Assembly (NCBI GenBank): GCA_903842235.1
Contig: CAIMLG010000043.1
Coordinates: forward strand, 1-41,491
Direction: 5' to 3'
From: an uncultured Verrucomicrobia subdivision 3 bacterium
Lineage (GTDB): Bacteria > Verrucomicrobiota > Verrucomicrobiia > Limisphaerales > UBA11358
Length of the DNA: 41,491 nt
Both the position numbers and the translations under genes were made by a program. The notes below the pieces were generated by a model. It made no database searches, was not told where the DNA came from, and worked only from the letters and a program-made list of their open reading frames with translations. Positions 24,399 through 33,370 of this stretch are shown piece after piece. How positions within the stretch are numbered: position 1 is the stretch's first letter; every line of letters starts with the position of its first letter.

Positions 24399-26393
24399 CT
24401 AGTGAACCGGGCTGGAAGCCGCTGCGGGTTGCGGCGGCAGAGTTGTAGTTTCCTTTCGCATCAGTGGTCGCCACCAGAACCAATACATCCCCGCCGCGCC
24501 CACAAGGAAGAACGGCAGCGTCAGCCAGAACGACTGGTAGGATTTGATGACCAGTTGCATCGGCAGCAGAAACAGCGTCACCTGCCAGAGCAGCGCGAAC
24601 GGCACGGCGATCATGTCGTTGCGGTTCTCCCGGTCCACCGCCACCCGGTCCGCGCCTTGAAACTCATTCCGCAGCGGCCCCCAAAAACCAAACGGCCGCG
24701 TGGTGCGATAAAAATTCTTCAGCACCGCCAGCGGTGTCGGCTGGGTGAGCAGCGAACCTGCGACCGTGCCGCCGAACGACAGCCCGGCCATGAGCAGGAA
24801 CTGCGTCGTTTCGGCCATGTCGGGAAACCAGAGGCGTTGCAACAGCGCGCCCACCGCGCCCATCAACGTGCCGCTGATCATGCCCCAGGCATTGCAGCGC
24901 CACCAATAAAGCCGCAACATCTGCGGCGCAAGTTGCCCCGCCCCCAGGCTCATGATGATCCAGCCCCACAGGTTATTGATGCTCGTGGAGGCGACCCCAA
25001 TGTAGAAGCCCACGATGACAATCCCCAGCGTCGAGGCGTAGGACGCCACAATCAATTCCCGGTTCGCCGCCTTCGGGCGCAGAAAATTCTGGTAGATGTC
25101 CTTCACACAAAAACTGCTGGCGTAGTTCACCAGCCCGTTTTTGCACGACATCATCGCGGCGAACATCGCCACCACCAGAATCCCCTTCAACCCGGTCGGC
25201 ACCATGTTAAGCAGCACGGCGGGCAAGATCTGCTCCGGGTTCACCGTGCCGTGGAAACCCACCAGCGGCAGCTTGCCCTGCCAGTCCGCGCCCAGCAGCG
25301 CCTGGAGATTGTTGATCAGTTCCGGCGGATATTTCGCCGGCGCGTTGATGATGTTGCTGGTCAGGTCATGCCAGAAAGGCTCGGTGGTGGCCGGGGATTG
25401 GGCGCGGATCAAATCTGCGGCGCGGTGGATGATGGCCGGGTCGGGATAAAGCTGGTGCACCAGATAAATGCCCATCACCGCGAACCCGATCATCAGCGGC
25501 CAGCGGAACATCACCATCACCCCCTGCAACAACGATTGCAGCCCGCAGTCGCGGTCGCTCTTGGCCCCGAAATAGCGCGGTTCCGCCCCTTGTCCCATCC
25601 CGCCGACCACGTTCCGCAGCAGATAAAACAACGCCACCATGATCAGCGGCGAATAAGCCTCGTATCCCGCAGGCATCGGCGTGTGCCAAGCGGGCTGCGT
25701 GTTGACCCAGTCGGCGTTGCCGGTGACCTGCTGCGCCGTGGCCGCGAGGCTGGCGCTGCTCGGCACCAGCTGCCACGCCATGAAGGAGATAATCACGCAC
25801 GAAACCATGATGATGATCCCCTGCACCAGATCCGTCAGCACCACGCCGTAGAAACCCGCGCTCATCGTGTAAAGCGTCGTCACCGTGACCAGCACCAGCG
25901 TCGTGTAAAGCGGCGGGAACGGGAAAAACATCCCCAGAAACAGGCTGGCCCCCCGGATGAGATAGGCCAGCAACATGATGACGCTGATCACCGTGACCAC
26001 CGCCGTCAGCAGCCGCACGCCTTCCGCCGCCTTGCCTTCACCAAACCGGTAGGTCATCCATTCCGCCTGCGTCATGCAGCCGGAGCGGCGATGCCATTTG
26101 CCCGCGTAGGCCAGCATGAACGCCAGCACCAGCACCGCGCCGCCGCGGAACTCGATGTAAAGTCCGCGCGGCCCGAGCATGTAAAGGAACGACGTGATGA
26201 TCATCGTCCCGGTCAGGTCGAACCAGTTCGCCATGCCGGCAATGCCGAGCAACCACCACGGCAGCGTGCGGCCGCCGAGGAAGTAATGCTCCAGGCTGCC
26301 GCTGGCCTTGCGCGTCATGATGAAGCCCATGATCAGGCTCAAGGCGAGGTAGCCGATGATGATGGCGTAATCGAGGACGGCGAGGTTGTGCAT
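24399..26393 (-). CDS. Sodium:solute symporter (SSS family)
   Basis: The 664-residue membrane protein begins with LDYAIIIGYLALSLIMGF, followed by YFLGGRTLPWWLLGIAGMANWFDLTG. This is the characteristic start of sodium-coupled solute symporters (SSF domain), with the GGR..PWW signature after helix 1. About 13-15 hydrophobic segments follow, ending in an extra pair near the C-terminus. The family takes up sugars, amino acids or organic acids with sodium. In this locus a sugar or oligosaccharide is likely, perhaps the substrate of the cytoplasmic GH38. It is longer than many sugar symporters of about 500-550 residues. It is separated from GH38 by a strong hairpin and from the diiron-type gene by 42 bp. 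Confidence 0.88.
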   Translation of the reverse strand: MHNLAVLDYAIIIGYLALSLIMGFIMTRKASGSLEHYFLGGRTLPWWLLGIAGMANWFDLTGTMIITSFLYMLGPRGLYIEFRGGAVLVLAFMLAYAGKWHRRSGCMTQAEWMTYRFGEGKAAEGVRLLTAVVTVISVIMLLAYLIRGASLFLGMFFPFPPLYTTLVLVTVTTLYTMSAGFYGVVLTDLVQGIIIMVSCVIISFMAWQLVPSSASLAATAQQVTGNADWVNTQPAWHTPMPAGYEAYSPLIMVALFYLLRNVVGGMGQGAEPRYFGAKSDRDCGLQSLLQGVMVMFRWPLMIGFAVMGIYLVHQLYPDPAIIHRAADLIRAQSPATTEPFWHDLTSNIINAPAKYPPELINNLQALLGADWQGKLPLVGFHGTVNPEQILPAVLLNMVPTGLKGILVVAMFAAMMSCKNGLVNYASSFCVKDIYQNFLRPKAANRELIVASYASTLGIVIVGFYIGVASTSINNLWGWIIMSLGAGQLAPQMLRLYWWRCNAWGMISGTLMGAVGALLQRLWFPDMAETTQFLLMAGLSFGGTVAGSLLTQPTPLAVLKNFYRTTRPFGFWGPLRNEFQGADRVAVDRENRNDMIAVPFALLWQVTLFLLPMQLVIKSYQSFWLTLPFFLVGAAGMYWFWWRPLMRKETTTLPPQPAAASSPVH

Positions 26394-26408
26394 ATTTGAT
26401 TGGAGGAA

Positions 26409-26432
26409 TTCCGGCGGCGACCGCCGCCGGAA
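26409..26432. repeat. Perfect 11-bp hairpin between GH38 and symporter genes
   Basis: TTCCGGCGGCG and CGCCGCCGGAA are exact inverted arms separated by two bases. The hairpin is placed 10 bases after the GH38 stop and 15 bases before the symporter start on the minus strand. No T-run follows, so it is more likely an mRNA-processing or stability element than a simple terminator. Confidence 0.7.
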
Positions 26433-26442
26433 AGATGTTTCG

Positions 26443-29370
26443 TTATTTCACAGCCAGCACCAAACCATCCGTTCTATTTGTCACCAACCGGGCCTTCACC
26501 TTTCCGTTTCGTTTCCCATTGGACGAAAAGAACACATTGCCTGTGGACTTCAGGTGCTTCCCGTGAGACGGCTGCGGTTTCTTGGCGATGAACCGCAGCG
26601 TGACAATCTCCTTCGGCTTCAACGTGGTCTGGAACACGCCCGCACACGCCGCCGGCTGGCCGAGCGGCTGGCTTTCCAGATTCACGCGCCGCACCTGACG
26701 CGGGCGCGCCACCCCGGCGGGCCGCCCCCGGAAATCCAGCGTGGCCGCCACCGCCCGCGGCAGCGGATTGAACAGCCGCACCTCCAACGCGCCCCCGTCC
26801 TCCCGCACGCTGGTGACGACCGCCGCGCCCTTCACCTTCAGGAACGAAGCCTGCGGCGGCAACACCGCCCGGCCGCGATAAATGGCCACGTCGGCGGCGC
26901 TCATCTGCACGTCGCGCACCCCGGCGGCGAGGCGCACGCCCAGGTCGCACAACCCCGCGCGATCCGCCGCGCCGCAGAACGGCACGAGCCAATATTCAAA
27001 ACGCAAGTCGCCCTGCAACTGCCCCTCCGGCTCGCCATCCGTCATGACCGTGCGGCGCGTGGCGCGGAACAGCGTGAGTGCCAGCGGGCGCTCGGACGAA
27101 TCGCGCACGCAGCTTTCCAGCAAACCGCTCGACACGACGGCCAGACCGCGCCGCGCATCCGACACCGCCGTCCAGCTTTGTTGCGGCCGCGGTTCGACGG
27201 CGTGTTCGCGGCCGATATGATTGTCCGCCGGCAACGCGATGTCGCGTTCGACGACATCAAACGCGCCGTCCGCGAGATAGGTTTTGGCTTTGACGCCGGT
27301 CGGGAACAACACGCGCAGCCGGTGATCTTTGGCGAAGTTCTTCACGGTTGTGTTGATCTCCAGCCGGTCGCAGCCGCGCCGCAGGGTGATGAGATTATCC
27401 ACCACCAAGTCGGTGAATTCCTCCGCCCGCACCATGCGGTCAAACTTGAACTCCGTCGGCACGCGCAGCACCGTGCGCACACGGAAGCGGCATTGCAGCG
27501 GGCCGTCGTGCAGCAGCGCGATGTCCGCCACCACAGCGGTCGAGACAAATGCCTGATCGTTCATCGCCTGGCCGTGATACCAGCCATCACCGATGTCCGC
27601 GATGTCCTCGAAGGTCAGCAGGCGCGAATAACTCTGGCCCGTCCGCTTGTCGGTCAGCGTGAGCGTGCCATTGCTTTCAATCGTGGCGGCGAGGAATTCA
27701 TTGGCCATCGAGCGCTCGCTGGTGGCCAGCCCGGGCGTTTCGGGATGCCGCGTCGGCATCATTGCGGCCTCGGTCACGACCTCGTCTGTGGGCGCGTATT
27801 CGCCCTCGCGCACGCTGAGCGTCGTGTAGCCCAGCGCCGGCAGTTCCAACTTCAGACAGACGGTAACGTCGTTGGTTTTGTAAAGCTGCGGAAACTTGGT
27901 GGGCCGGAGGCGCGTCTTGGATCGGTTCAACGCCTGGGCAATCCGCTGATACGGCAGTTCCTTGCCGGCGGCGTCATACACGCGGAAGCCGGGCTTGAGT
28001 TCAAACATGAATCGTTCCTGGAAGCAGCCCCATTCGGCGGGAATCTGCAACGTGAGTTCCACCGGCTCGTTCAACTCGCGCGGCAGCGGGTTGGCCACCA
28101 GCACGCGCAATTCCTTGGGCGCGACCTCGCCCGCCACCGCCGCCGTCAACGCGCGCAACGACTCGGTGGTCTGCCGCGCCGCGATCTGGCGACATTGCGC
28201 AAAGCGGTATTTCATGTCTTCATGCACCGCATCAATGCTGCACCCGCAGATGGAGTCATGCGGATGATTCATCAGCAGCCAGCGCCACGCAACATCGAGA
28301 TAGCCCTGGGGATATTCGCGCCCGATCAGTGCGCTGGCGACCGCGCCGAACGGCTCGGCCCAATGGCAAAGCTGCGTCTGACAATCCGCGTTGGCCTGCT
28401 TGATCCACACCCGGCTCGAAAGCACGCTCGGAATAAGATAGCCGAAATCCGCGACGTGCGGCAGCCGACCCGTGTCCCGCAATTCGCCCCGGACCACGTC
28501 TGTGATTTTCGGCAAATACTCCAGCATGTTGTCGAGGTATTCATCCAGCGTGCTGTGGACGATTTCGTAGGGGAACTCCGCGCCGGCCTTTTGCGCGAAC
28601 AGCAATTGGTAATGTTCCGCGTCGTATTCCAGATGGTCGCCGCCGTCAAAGACAATCATCGGCGGCAGCGGCGTGCGCGCGGCTTCCTTGTCCAAAAACC
28701 TTTTCAAATCCTTCCGCCCGCGCTCCGCGTCAAACGCCACATCGTGCTGGGTGGCGCGGCGGACGTCATAATCATAATCGCAATAGCCCGCCCGACCGAA
28801 CTGGTAGCACGGCAGCCGCGTGCCGTCGCTGCCTTCCCACAGGAAATTCGAGGCCTTCTGCGGCGACAACCCGCGCCAGAGGAATCCGCCCTTGATGCCG
28901 AACCCGGCCAGGAGTTGCGGCAACTGCCCGATGTGGCCGAACAGGTCGCACACGAATCCGGCGTCCGACGGCGTGCCGCCATACTGCCGGGCCATCTCGC
29001 GCCCCAGGCGCAGGTTGCGGACCATCGCCTCGCCGGAGACGAGCCATTCGTCCGGCAGCACGAACCACGGGCCAATCTTCAGCTTGCCGCTGCGCGCGAA
29101 CGCCTCCACCTGGGCGCGGCGTTCAGGGCGGATTTCAAGGTAATCATCCAGCATGATCGTCTGGCCGTCGGTCGTGAATGCGCCGTGGATTTTGCCCGCT
29201 GCGATGTCGTCCAGCGTGCGATCGAGCAGCTTGACGAGGCGCTGCCGGTAATCCTGAAAGGTTTGATACCATTCGCGATCCCAGTGCGTGCTGAGGACGT
29301 AGTGAACCTTGCGGGACGGTGCGGAACTGTTTTCTGCGGTGATTTTTTTACGACTCATAAAATTTTGCAT
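26443..29370 (-). CDS. GH38 alpha-mannosidase, probably cytoplasmic
   Basis: The ATG at 29370 gives 975 residues; an ATG at 29358 is almost as good, and the longer frame overlaps the rhamnosidase gene. Metal-site and nucleophile blocks of GH38 are present: STHWDREWY (His29, Asp31), VCDLFGHIGQLPQ (Asp142, probable nucleophile), and NHPHDSICGCS (His369, His371). The family is zinc- or cobalt-dependent and retaining, and the gene is close in size to the bacterial MngB-type enzymes. No signal peptide is visible, so it should cleave mannosides after import. It follows the rhamnosidase by 22 bp and precedes the symporter. It would complete the breakdown begun by the two exported GH92 enzymes. Confidence 0.9.
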   Translation of the reverse strand: MQNFMSRKKITAENSSAPSRKVHYVLSTHWDREWYQTFQDYRQRLVKLLDRTLDDIAAGKIHGAFTTDGQTIMLDDYLEIRPERRAQVEAFARSGKLKIGPWFVLPDEWLVSGEAMVRNLRLGREMARQYGGTPSDAGFVCDLFGHIGQLPQLLAGFGIKGGFLWRGLSPQKASNFLWEGSDGTRLPCYQFGRAGYCDYDYDVRRATQHDVAFDAERGRKDLKRFLDKEAARTPLPPMIVFDGGDHLEYDAEHYQLLFAQKAGAEFPYEIVHSTLDEYLDNMLEYLPKITDVVRGELRDTGRLPHVADFGYLIPSVLSSRVWIKQANADCQTQLCHWAEPFGAVASALIGREYPQGYLDVAWRWLLMNHPHDSICGCSIDAVHEDMKYRFAQCRQIAARQTTESLRALTAAVAGEVAPKELRVLVANPLPRELNEPVELTLQIPAEWGCFQERFMFELKPGFRVYDAAGKELPYQRIAQALNRSKTRLRPTKFPQLYKTNDVTVCLKLELPALGYTTLSVREGEYAPTDEVVTEAAMMPTRHPETPGLATSERSMANEFLAATIESNGTLTLTDKRTGQSYSRLLTFEDIADIGDGWYHGQAMNDQAFVSTAVVADIALLHDGPLQCRFRVRTVLRVPTEFKFDRMVRAEEFTDLVVDNLITLRRGCDRLEINTTVKNFAKDHRLRVLFPTGVKAKTYLADGAFDVVERDIALPADNHIGREHAVEPRPQQSWTAVSDARRGLAVVSSGLLESCVRDSSERPLALTLFRATRRTVMTDGEPEGQLQGDLRFEYWLVPFCGAADRAGLCDLGVRLAAGVRDVQMSAADVAIYRGRAVLPPQASFLKVKGAAVVTSVREDGGALEVRLFNPLPRAVAATLDFRGRPAGVARPRQVRRVNLESQPLGQPAACAGVFQTTLKPKEIVTLRFIAKKPQPSHGKHLKSTGNVFFSSNGKRNGKVKARLVTNRTDGLVLAVK

Positions 29371-29392
29371 TCGGTTTGTGAACTCGACCGCC

Positions 29393-32300
29393 TTATTTTT
29401 TGGTGCTGCTAACCGGTAGGTCGGACACGGCGCGGAGTTCCACCGGCCCCAGCAGTCCCGACGGCAACAGGACATCTGTGGCGGAGTATAATTGCGTCTG
29501 GCAGTAGGTGAACGGCTTCGCGGTCGGATTGCGCAAATCACCGATGATGCGATTGGGCCAGAGATTCACCACGCGGATTTCCAGTTCATTTGCACCCGCC
29601 TGCAACATTTCGGTGACATCCACCTCATACGGGGAGTGCCACAAGATGCCGCAGTCCTTGCCGTTGACCTTGACCTCGGCGATGACCTCCACCCCGCCCA
29701 AGTTCAGCAGAAGCCGCCGATCCGCGCTCAGCAGGGTTGGCGGAACCGTAATCTGATTATGATAAGTCGCATGGCCGGAGAAATAACGGATGCCGAGGTC
29801 TTCATGGTCGCTCCAAGAGATCAAGCGCGCAAACTGCGCCGTTGTCGGCGCTCCGCGTCCGGGTTGGAAGTCAACCTTCCACGCGCCGGACACTACGATG
29901 GGCGCAGGCAGAACGGGAGCTTCGACATTCCATGTTTTCCCACTGGCGGTCATGGCGGTGAACTTTCCCGTCAGATCGGTTTTCAAACGAGTTTCTCCCT
30001 TGGCATCCGTGGTCAGTCTCCAATCCGCCAACCGGGAAACCTGGCTGGGCGCATCTTGCATCAGCGCCTTGATTTCCGTTTCACTCAGTGGCTTGGCGAC
30101 ACATTTCAGGCCGGCCACCACGCCATCAAACGGGGCGAAAGAACGCGGGCTTGCCACTCCTGCGCCGGGATGCACGGCCATCGGCCCGCGCAGCCCCGTC
30201 TTGACCTGCTTCCCATTCACAAAAAGCGTCGGCGTGCGGTCACGATAGACCACCGCCACATGATTCCAGTCAGCACCCGGAGCTGTCGGATAAACCAGCA
30301 CGTTGACAAAGCGACCCGCACCGTGCTCCATGACCGTGATGCCATTGGCCGCGACGGTAAAGCCGGCTCCGGCATCTTTGATCCCAAAGACCTCATGCCC
30401 GGGCACGGGACAAACCGCGTATCGTCCCGGATTCCCACCGACTCCGGTAGCCGCTTCAACCGGCAGCGTAATCGCCCCACCGGCTTTCACCCAGGCCGCC
30501 ATGGTGAAGTTGTCCACCACATCCCGCGCCACCGCCACCGCGCCGACCCGGTTCGTCAACGCAGGGAAAAGTTCCTTGTCTTCCCGCTTCAACGACACAA
30601 TGGAGTCAGCTCCTTTGGCTGGTCGGAAGACGATAAACGCCGACTCCGCCGGTTTAAGGTTCAACGGCAGCTCTGTGGCCCCCTCCACATCACGCCAGGC
30701 CGCCAGCTTTTCCGTGCGACCAGTGACGGGATTCCAACGCTCCGGCGTCATGCCGGACACGCCAAACCGGCAGACCAATCGCTGTTCCTGCGGCGTGTGA
30801 TTGGCCACGAAGTAAATCTCACACCCCTCGGCCCGACGATGAATCACATTCACCTGCAACACATGGCCCGCGTTGGGATAGGCCTCAACCGGCGTGCCAT
30901 CCGCGTTGGCAAACGCGAAATCCGGCTGAATCCCCGCCATCTGGCTGGCCTCGGCGAGGGAAACGCCCTGCACCAGCAGCCCTTTGCCCACCCTGCGACT
31001 GGTCACTTGCTTGCCATCCACCTCGCCCCAAATCTCCCCCGCCAGCCGCTGAATCTCCTGGTCGCGCACCGCCTGATCCCGCAACCCGACCGCCCGATCC
31101 GGCCGCTGCGTGGCGTAAACCGCAAGGCCCGCCGCCAGCAATTCCTTGATCTTGGCGAGCACCTCCGGGGAACTGACCTTCGTATCCGGCAGCACCACCA
31201 GCCGATACCCTTCGCCCAACGGGAAGCGAATCGTCCCGTTTTCGAGCCGGGCTTTCTGCAACAGCCCGTTCTGCGAACAAAACACATAGCCGATCCCTTG
31301 CGGCAGTTCCTGCTTCACCCATTGCTCGCGGGCCTGCACGGCGCTCATGGCCACCGGTACATATTCAGGCATCAGCACCACGACCTGCCCCACCACGAGG
31401 CCTTTTTGCAACAGCGCCTGACACCGTTCCAGGTATTTGATCCACGCCGCTCCCTCCTCCCACCAAGTATTGCCGCGATCCATGTGAATACCAACATTCC
31501 ACACAACACCCGGAGCACGATCCAGCCAAGGTATATGCGAGAAAGTATGAAAAACAAACTGGTTGATCCCGCCGGCGAACATCAGATCGCCCTTGGCTTT
31601 GAGGGTCTTGGGACTTTCTGTATAGCTCTCGGTGGAGGTGAAGGCTTCCGCCGGGACCAGTGGCGAGCCATACACCTGCGAACAGGAGGAGGCGTGTTTG
31701 GCGCACCAGTACATCGAGGTTGTGATATCAGGTTGTTTCCGATGGACAGCCCAAAACTCGCCCATCGACGCATCCACATTGCCGCCGATTTCCAGCGTAT
31801 CACAATAGAGCCAATGATAATTTTCACATGCGAGCTGCAAGCCGTCTTGATGACATAATTCTCTGAAGTAACTGAAATAGTTTTCCAGAAACAACTCCTG
31901 CAGCGTCCGCCGATAGTCTTCAAGAAACCGTTCGGAAGTTTCCACGCCGTCCTCCACCCTGCCAGTGAGCAGCAACGGCAGGAACGGCGTCAGGTCGTAG
32001 CCCCGCCGCCGGCGAAATTCCGCCGACAATCCAGCCGTCCAGTTCTGCCCCCCAACCTCCCAACTGTCGAGCGTCACAGAAGAGAAAACCTTGCCGGCGA
32101 GCGGACCACACAGCCTGGCCAAGCGTCCGACATAAGCATCATAGTGCAGTTTTAGTGCCGGCTTGCTGAGTTTGTCGCATTCCAAAGCGATGACGCCCGT
32201 CGGCACCGGAACGGATTGCACTCCGCTGGCTGTTTGACCGACGCGCAACACTGTCCATTTGCCCGGCGGAACCGTCCATTTCAGCCGGCCAGACGAGTCC

Positions 32301-33346
32301 ATCTGCTTGGTCAGATCTATGACCTGCCCCGAAGGAATCATCGGGCCGCTGGCGCGGCTGGCACCCCACGCATAACTAAAGCCCTGAGTCGGTATGCAAT
32401 AACCGGCTTTTCCCATAAACCCCTGTATCACCGGCGTCAGCGCCAGCTCCACTTCACCAATCCGGAAGGGATCGCCGGCCGCTTGGTCAAATTTCAAACG
32501 AAAGAACTTGCCCGTGGTGGGCGCAAAGGCGACCTGAATCTGCCCGCTATTAAACTGCCTATAATACTCGTAATCAAACCGGGTGATTTTTCGAAAATTC
32601 CGGCCATCGTCGGAAACTTGAATTTCAGCGCCGCTGCCCGGGGTTGAACCAAAGTGCGTGAGCCACAAACCTTCGACCGTAACCGGCGCGGGAAACTCCA
32701 ACTGGATAAAACGCTCCTTGCCAGCAGGCGCGCCCGGCAGGGTGATTTGCGTATCCGGCCGGCCGTCCATCAGGAGCGCGCCCGCGATTTCGCTGGAGGC
32801 GGTGACCAATGGCTTCGCCTCTACCATCGTGGGGCCGGAGGGAAAGGCAATCACCGCCACATCGCGATAGTATCCCAGATTGCTCCAAGGTTGGGGCAGC
32901 ACCAGCGTCTGCTCCGCCCCGCCGCCCTCCGCATACACCCGGCTCGTGGTCAGAATCTGCATGTTATGCTCGGCGTCAATCCACGGCCCGCCGCTCGCCG
33001 ACCAGCCGGGGCCATTGTTCAGGCCGATTTGCAGGCCGCAGCGATCGGCTTCGCGCACCGCGTGCCGAAACAAATCCAGCCACTCGTCAGACATGAAACG
33101 CACCGAACTCGGTAACTTACCGTCGATGTTGAACATATGCGCGGTGCTGATGCCAACGTGTTTCATCGCCTCCAGATCAGCAGTAATGCCTTCCTTGTTA
33201 ATGTTGCCACCCTTCCAATGCCACCACGTTTGCGGCTTGGCCGAAACGGGCGGCGTTTGAAAGTCTCTGGCCAGATCAGCGCCGGCGGTGGAACTAATCA
33301 TCACCGTCGCCAGCACGAACAAAATAGAGAGTGAAATTTTTTTCAT
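29393..33346 (-). CDS. Secreted GH106-type alpha-L-rhamnosidase with discoidin-like and LamG-like domains
   Basis: The ATG at 33346 (1317 residues) is chosen because it opens a clean signal peptide (KKISLSILFVLATVMISS). An upstream ATG at 33370 lies right against the previous stop. The N-terminal TWWHWKGGNINKEGITADLE block and the later SWEVGGQNWT and AEAFTSTESYT blocks resemble GH106; their Glu residues (E430 and E566) are candidates for the catalytic pair. A discoidin/F5-8-like region lies near residues 185-305. A LamG-like domain is near 932-1097, and a GH2-type sugar-binding sandwich is at the C-terminus. GH106 enzymes release L-rhamnose. Substrate preference is not certain, because many relatives are uncharacterised. 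Confidence 0.83.
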   Translation of the reverse strand: MKKISLSILFVLATVMISSTAGADLARDFQTPPVSAKPQTWWHWKGGNINKEGITADLEAMKHVGISTAHMFNIDGKLPSSVRFMSDEWLDLFRHAVREADRCGLQIGLNNGPGWSASGGPWIDAEHNMQILTTSRVYAEGGGAEQTLVLPQPWSNLGYYRDVAVIAFPSGPTMVEAKPLVTASSEIAGALLMDGRPDTQITLPGAPAGKERFIQLEFPAPVTVEGLWLTHFGSTPGSGAEIQVSDDGRNFRKITRFDYEYYRQFNSGQIQVAFAPTTGKFFRLKFDQAAGDPFRIGEVELALTPVIQGFMGKAGYCIPTQGFSYAWGASRASGPMIPSGQVIDLTKQMDSSGRLKWTVPPGKWTVLRVGQTASGVQSVPVPTGVIALECDKLSKPALKLHYDAYVGRLARLCGPLAGKVFSSVTLDSWEVGGQNWTAGLSAEFRRRRGYDLTPFLPLLLTGRVEDGVETSERFLEDYRRTLQELFLENYFSYFRELCHQDGLQLACENYHWLYCDTLEIGGNVDASMGEFWAVHRKQPDITTSMYWCAKHASSCSQVYGSPLVPAEAFTSTESYTESPKTLKAKGDLMFAGGINQFVFHTFSHIPWLDRAPGVVWNVGIHMDRGNTWWEEGAAWIKYLERCQALLQKGLVVGQVVVLMPEYVPVAMSAVQAREQWVKQELPQGIGYVFCSQNGLLQKARLENGTIRFPLGEGYRLVVLPDTKVSSPEVLAKIKELLAAGLAVYATQRPDRAVGLRDQAVRDQEIQRLAGEIWGEVDGKQVTSRRVGKGLLVQGVSLAEASQMAGIQPDFAFANADGTPVEAYPNAGHVLQVNVIHRRAEGCEIYFVANHTPQEQRLVCRFGVSGMTPERWNPVTGRTEKLAAWRDVEGATELPLNLKPAESAFIVFRPAKGADSIVSLKREDKELFPALTNRVGAVAVARDVVDNFTMAAWVKAGGAITLPVEAATGVGGNPGRYAVCPVPGHEVFGIKDAGAGFTVAANGITVMEHGAGRFVNVLVYPTAPGADWNHVAVVYRDRTPTLFVNGKQVKTGLRGPMAVHPGAGVASPRSFAPFDGVVAGLKCVAKPLSETEIKALMQDAPSQVSRLADWRLTTDAKGETRLKTDLTGKFTAMTASGKTWNVEAPVLPAPIVVSGAWKVDFQPGRGAPTTAQFARLISWSDHEDLGIRYFSGHATYHNQITVPPTLLSADRRLLLNLGGVEVIAEVKVNGKDCGILWHSPYEVDVTEMLQAGANELEIRVVNLWPNRIIGDLRNPTAKPFTYCQTQLYSATDVLLPSGLLGPVELRAVSDLPVSSTKK

Positions 33347-33370
33347 TGTGTGGGTTTTGCAAAAGTCCAT

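Noticed and set aside
26386..29412. 1008-codon plus-strand frame opposite GH38
   Set aside because: GH38 active-site blocks prove the minus-strand gene. The long opposite frame is a shadow of high G+C content.
29492..31858. 788-codon plus-strand frame opposite the GH106-type gene
   Set aside because: Composition is Arg/His-rich with no domain; the opposite gene has a signal peptide and family motifs.
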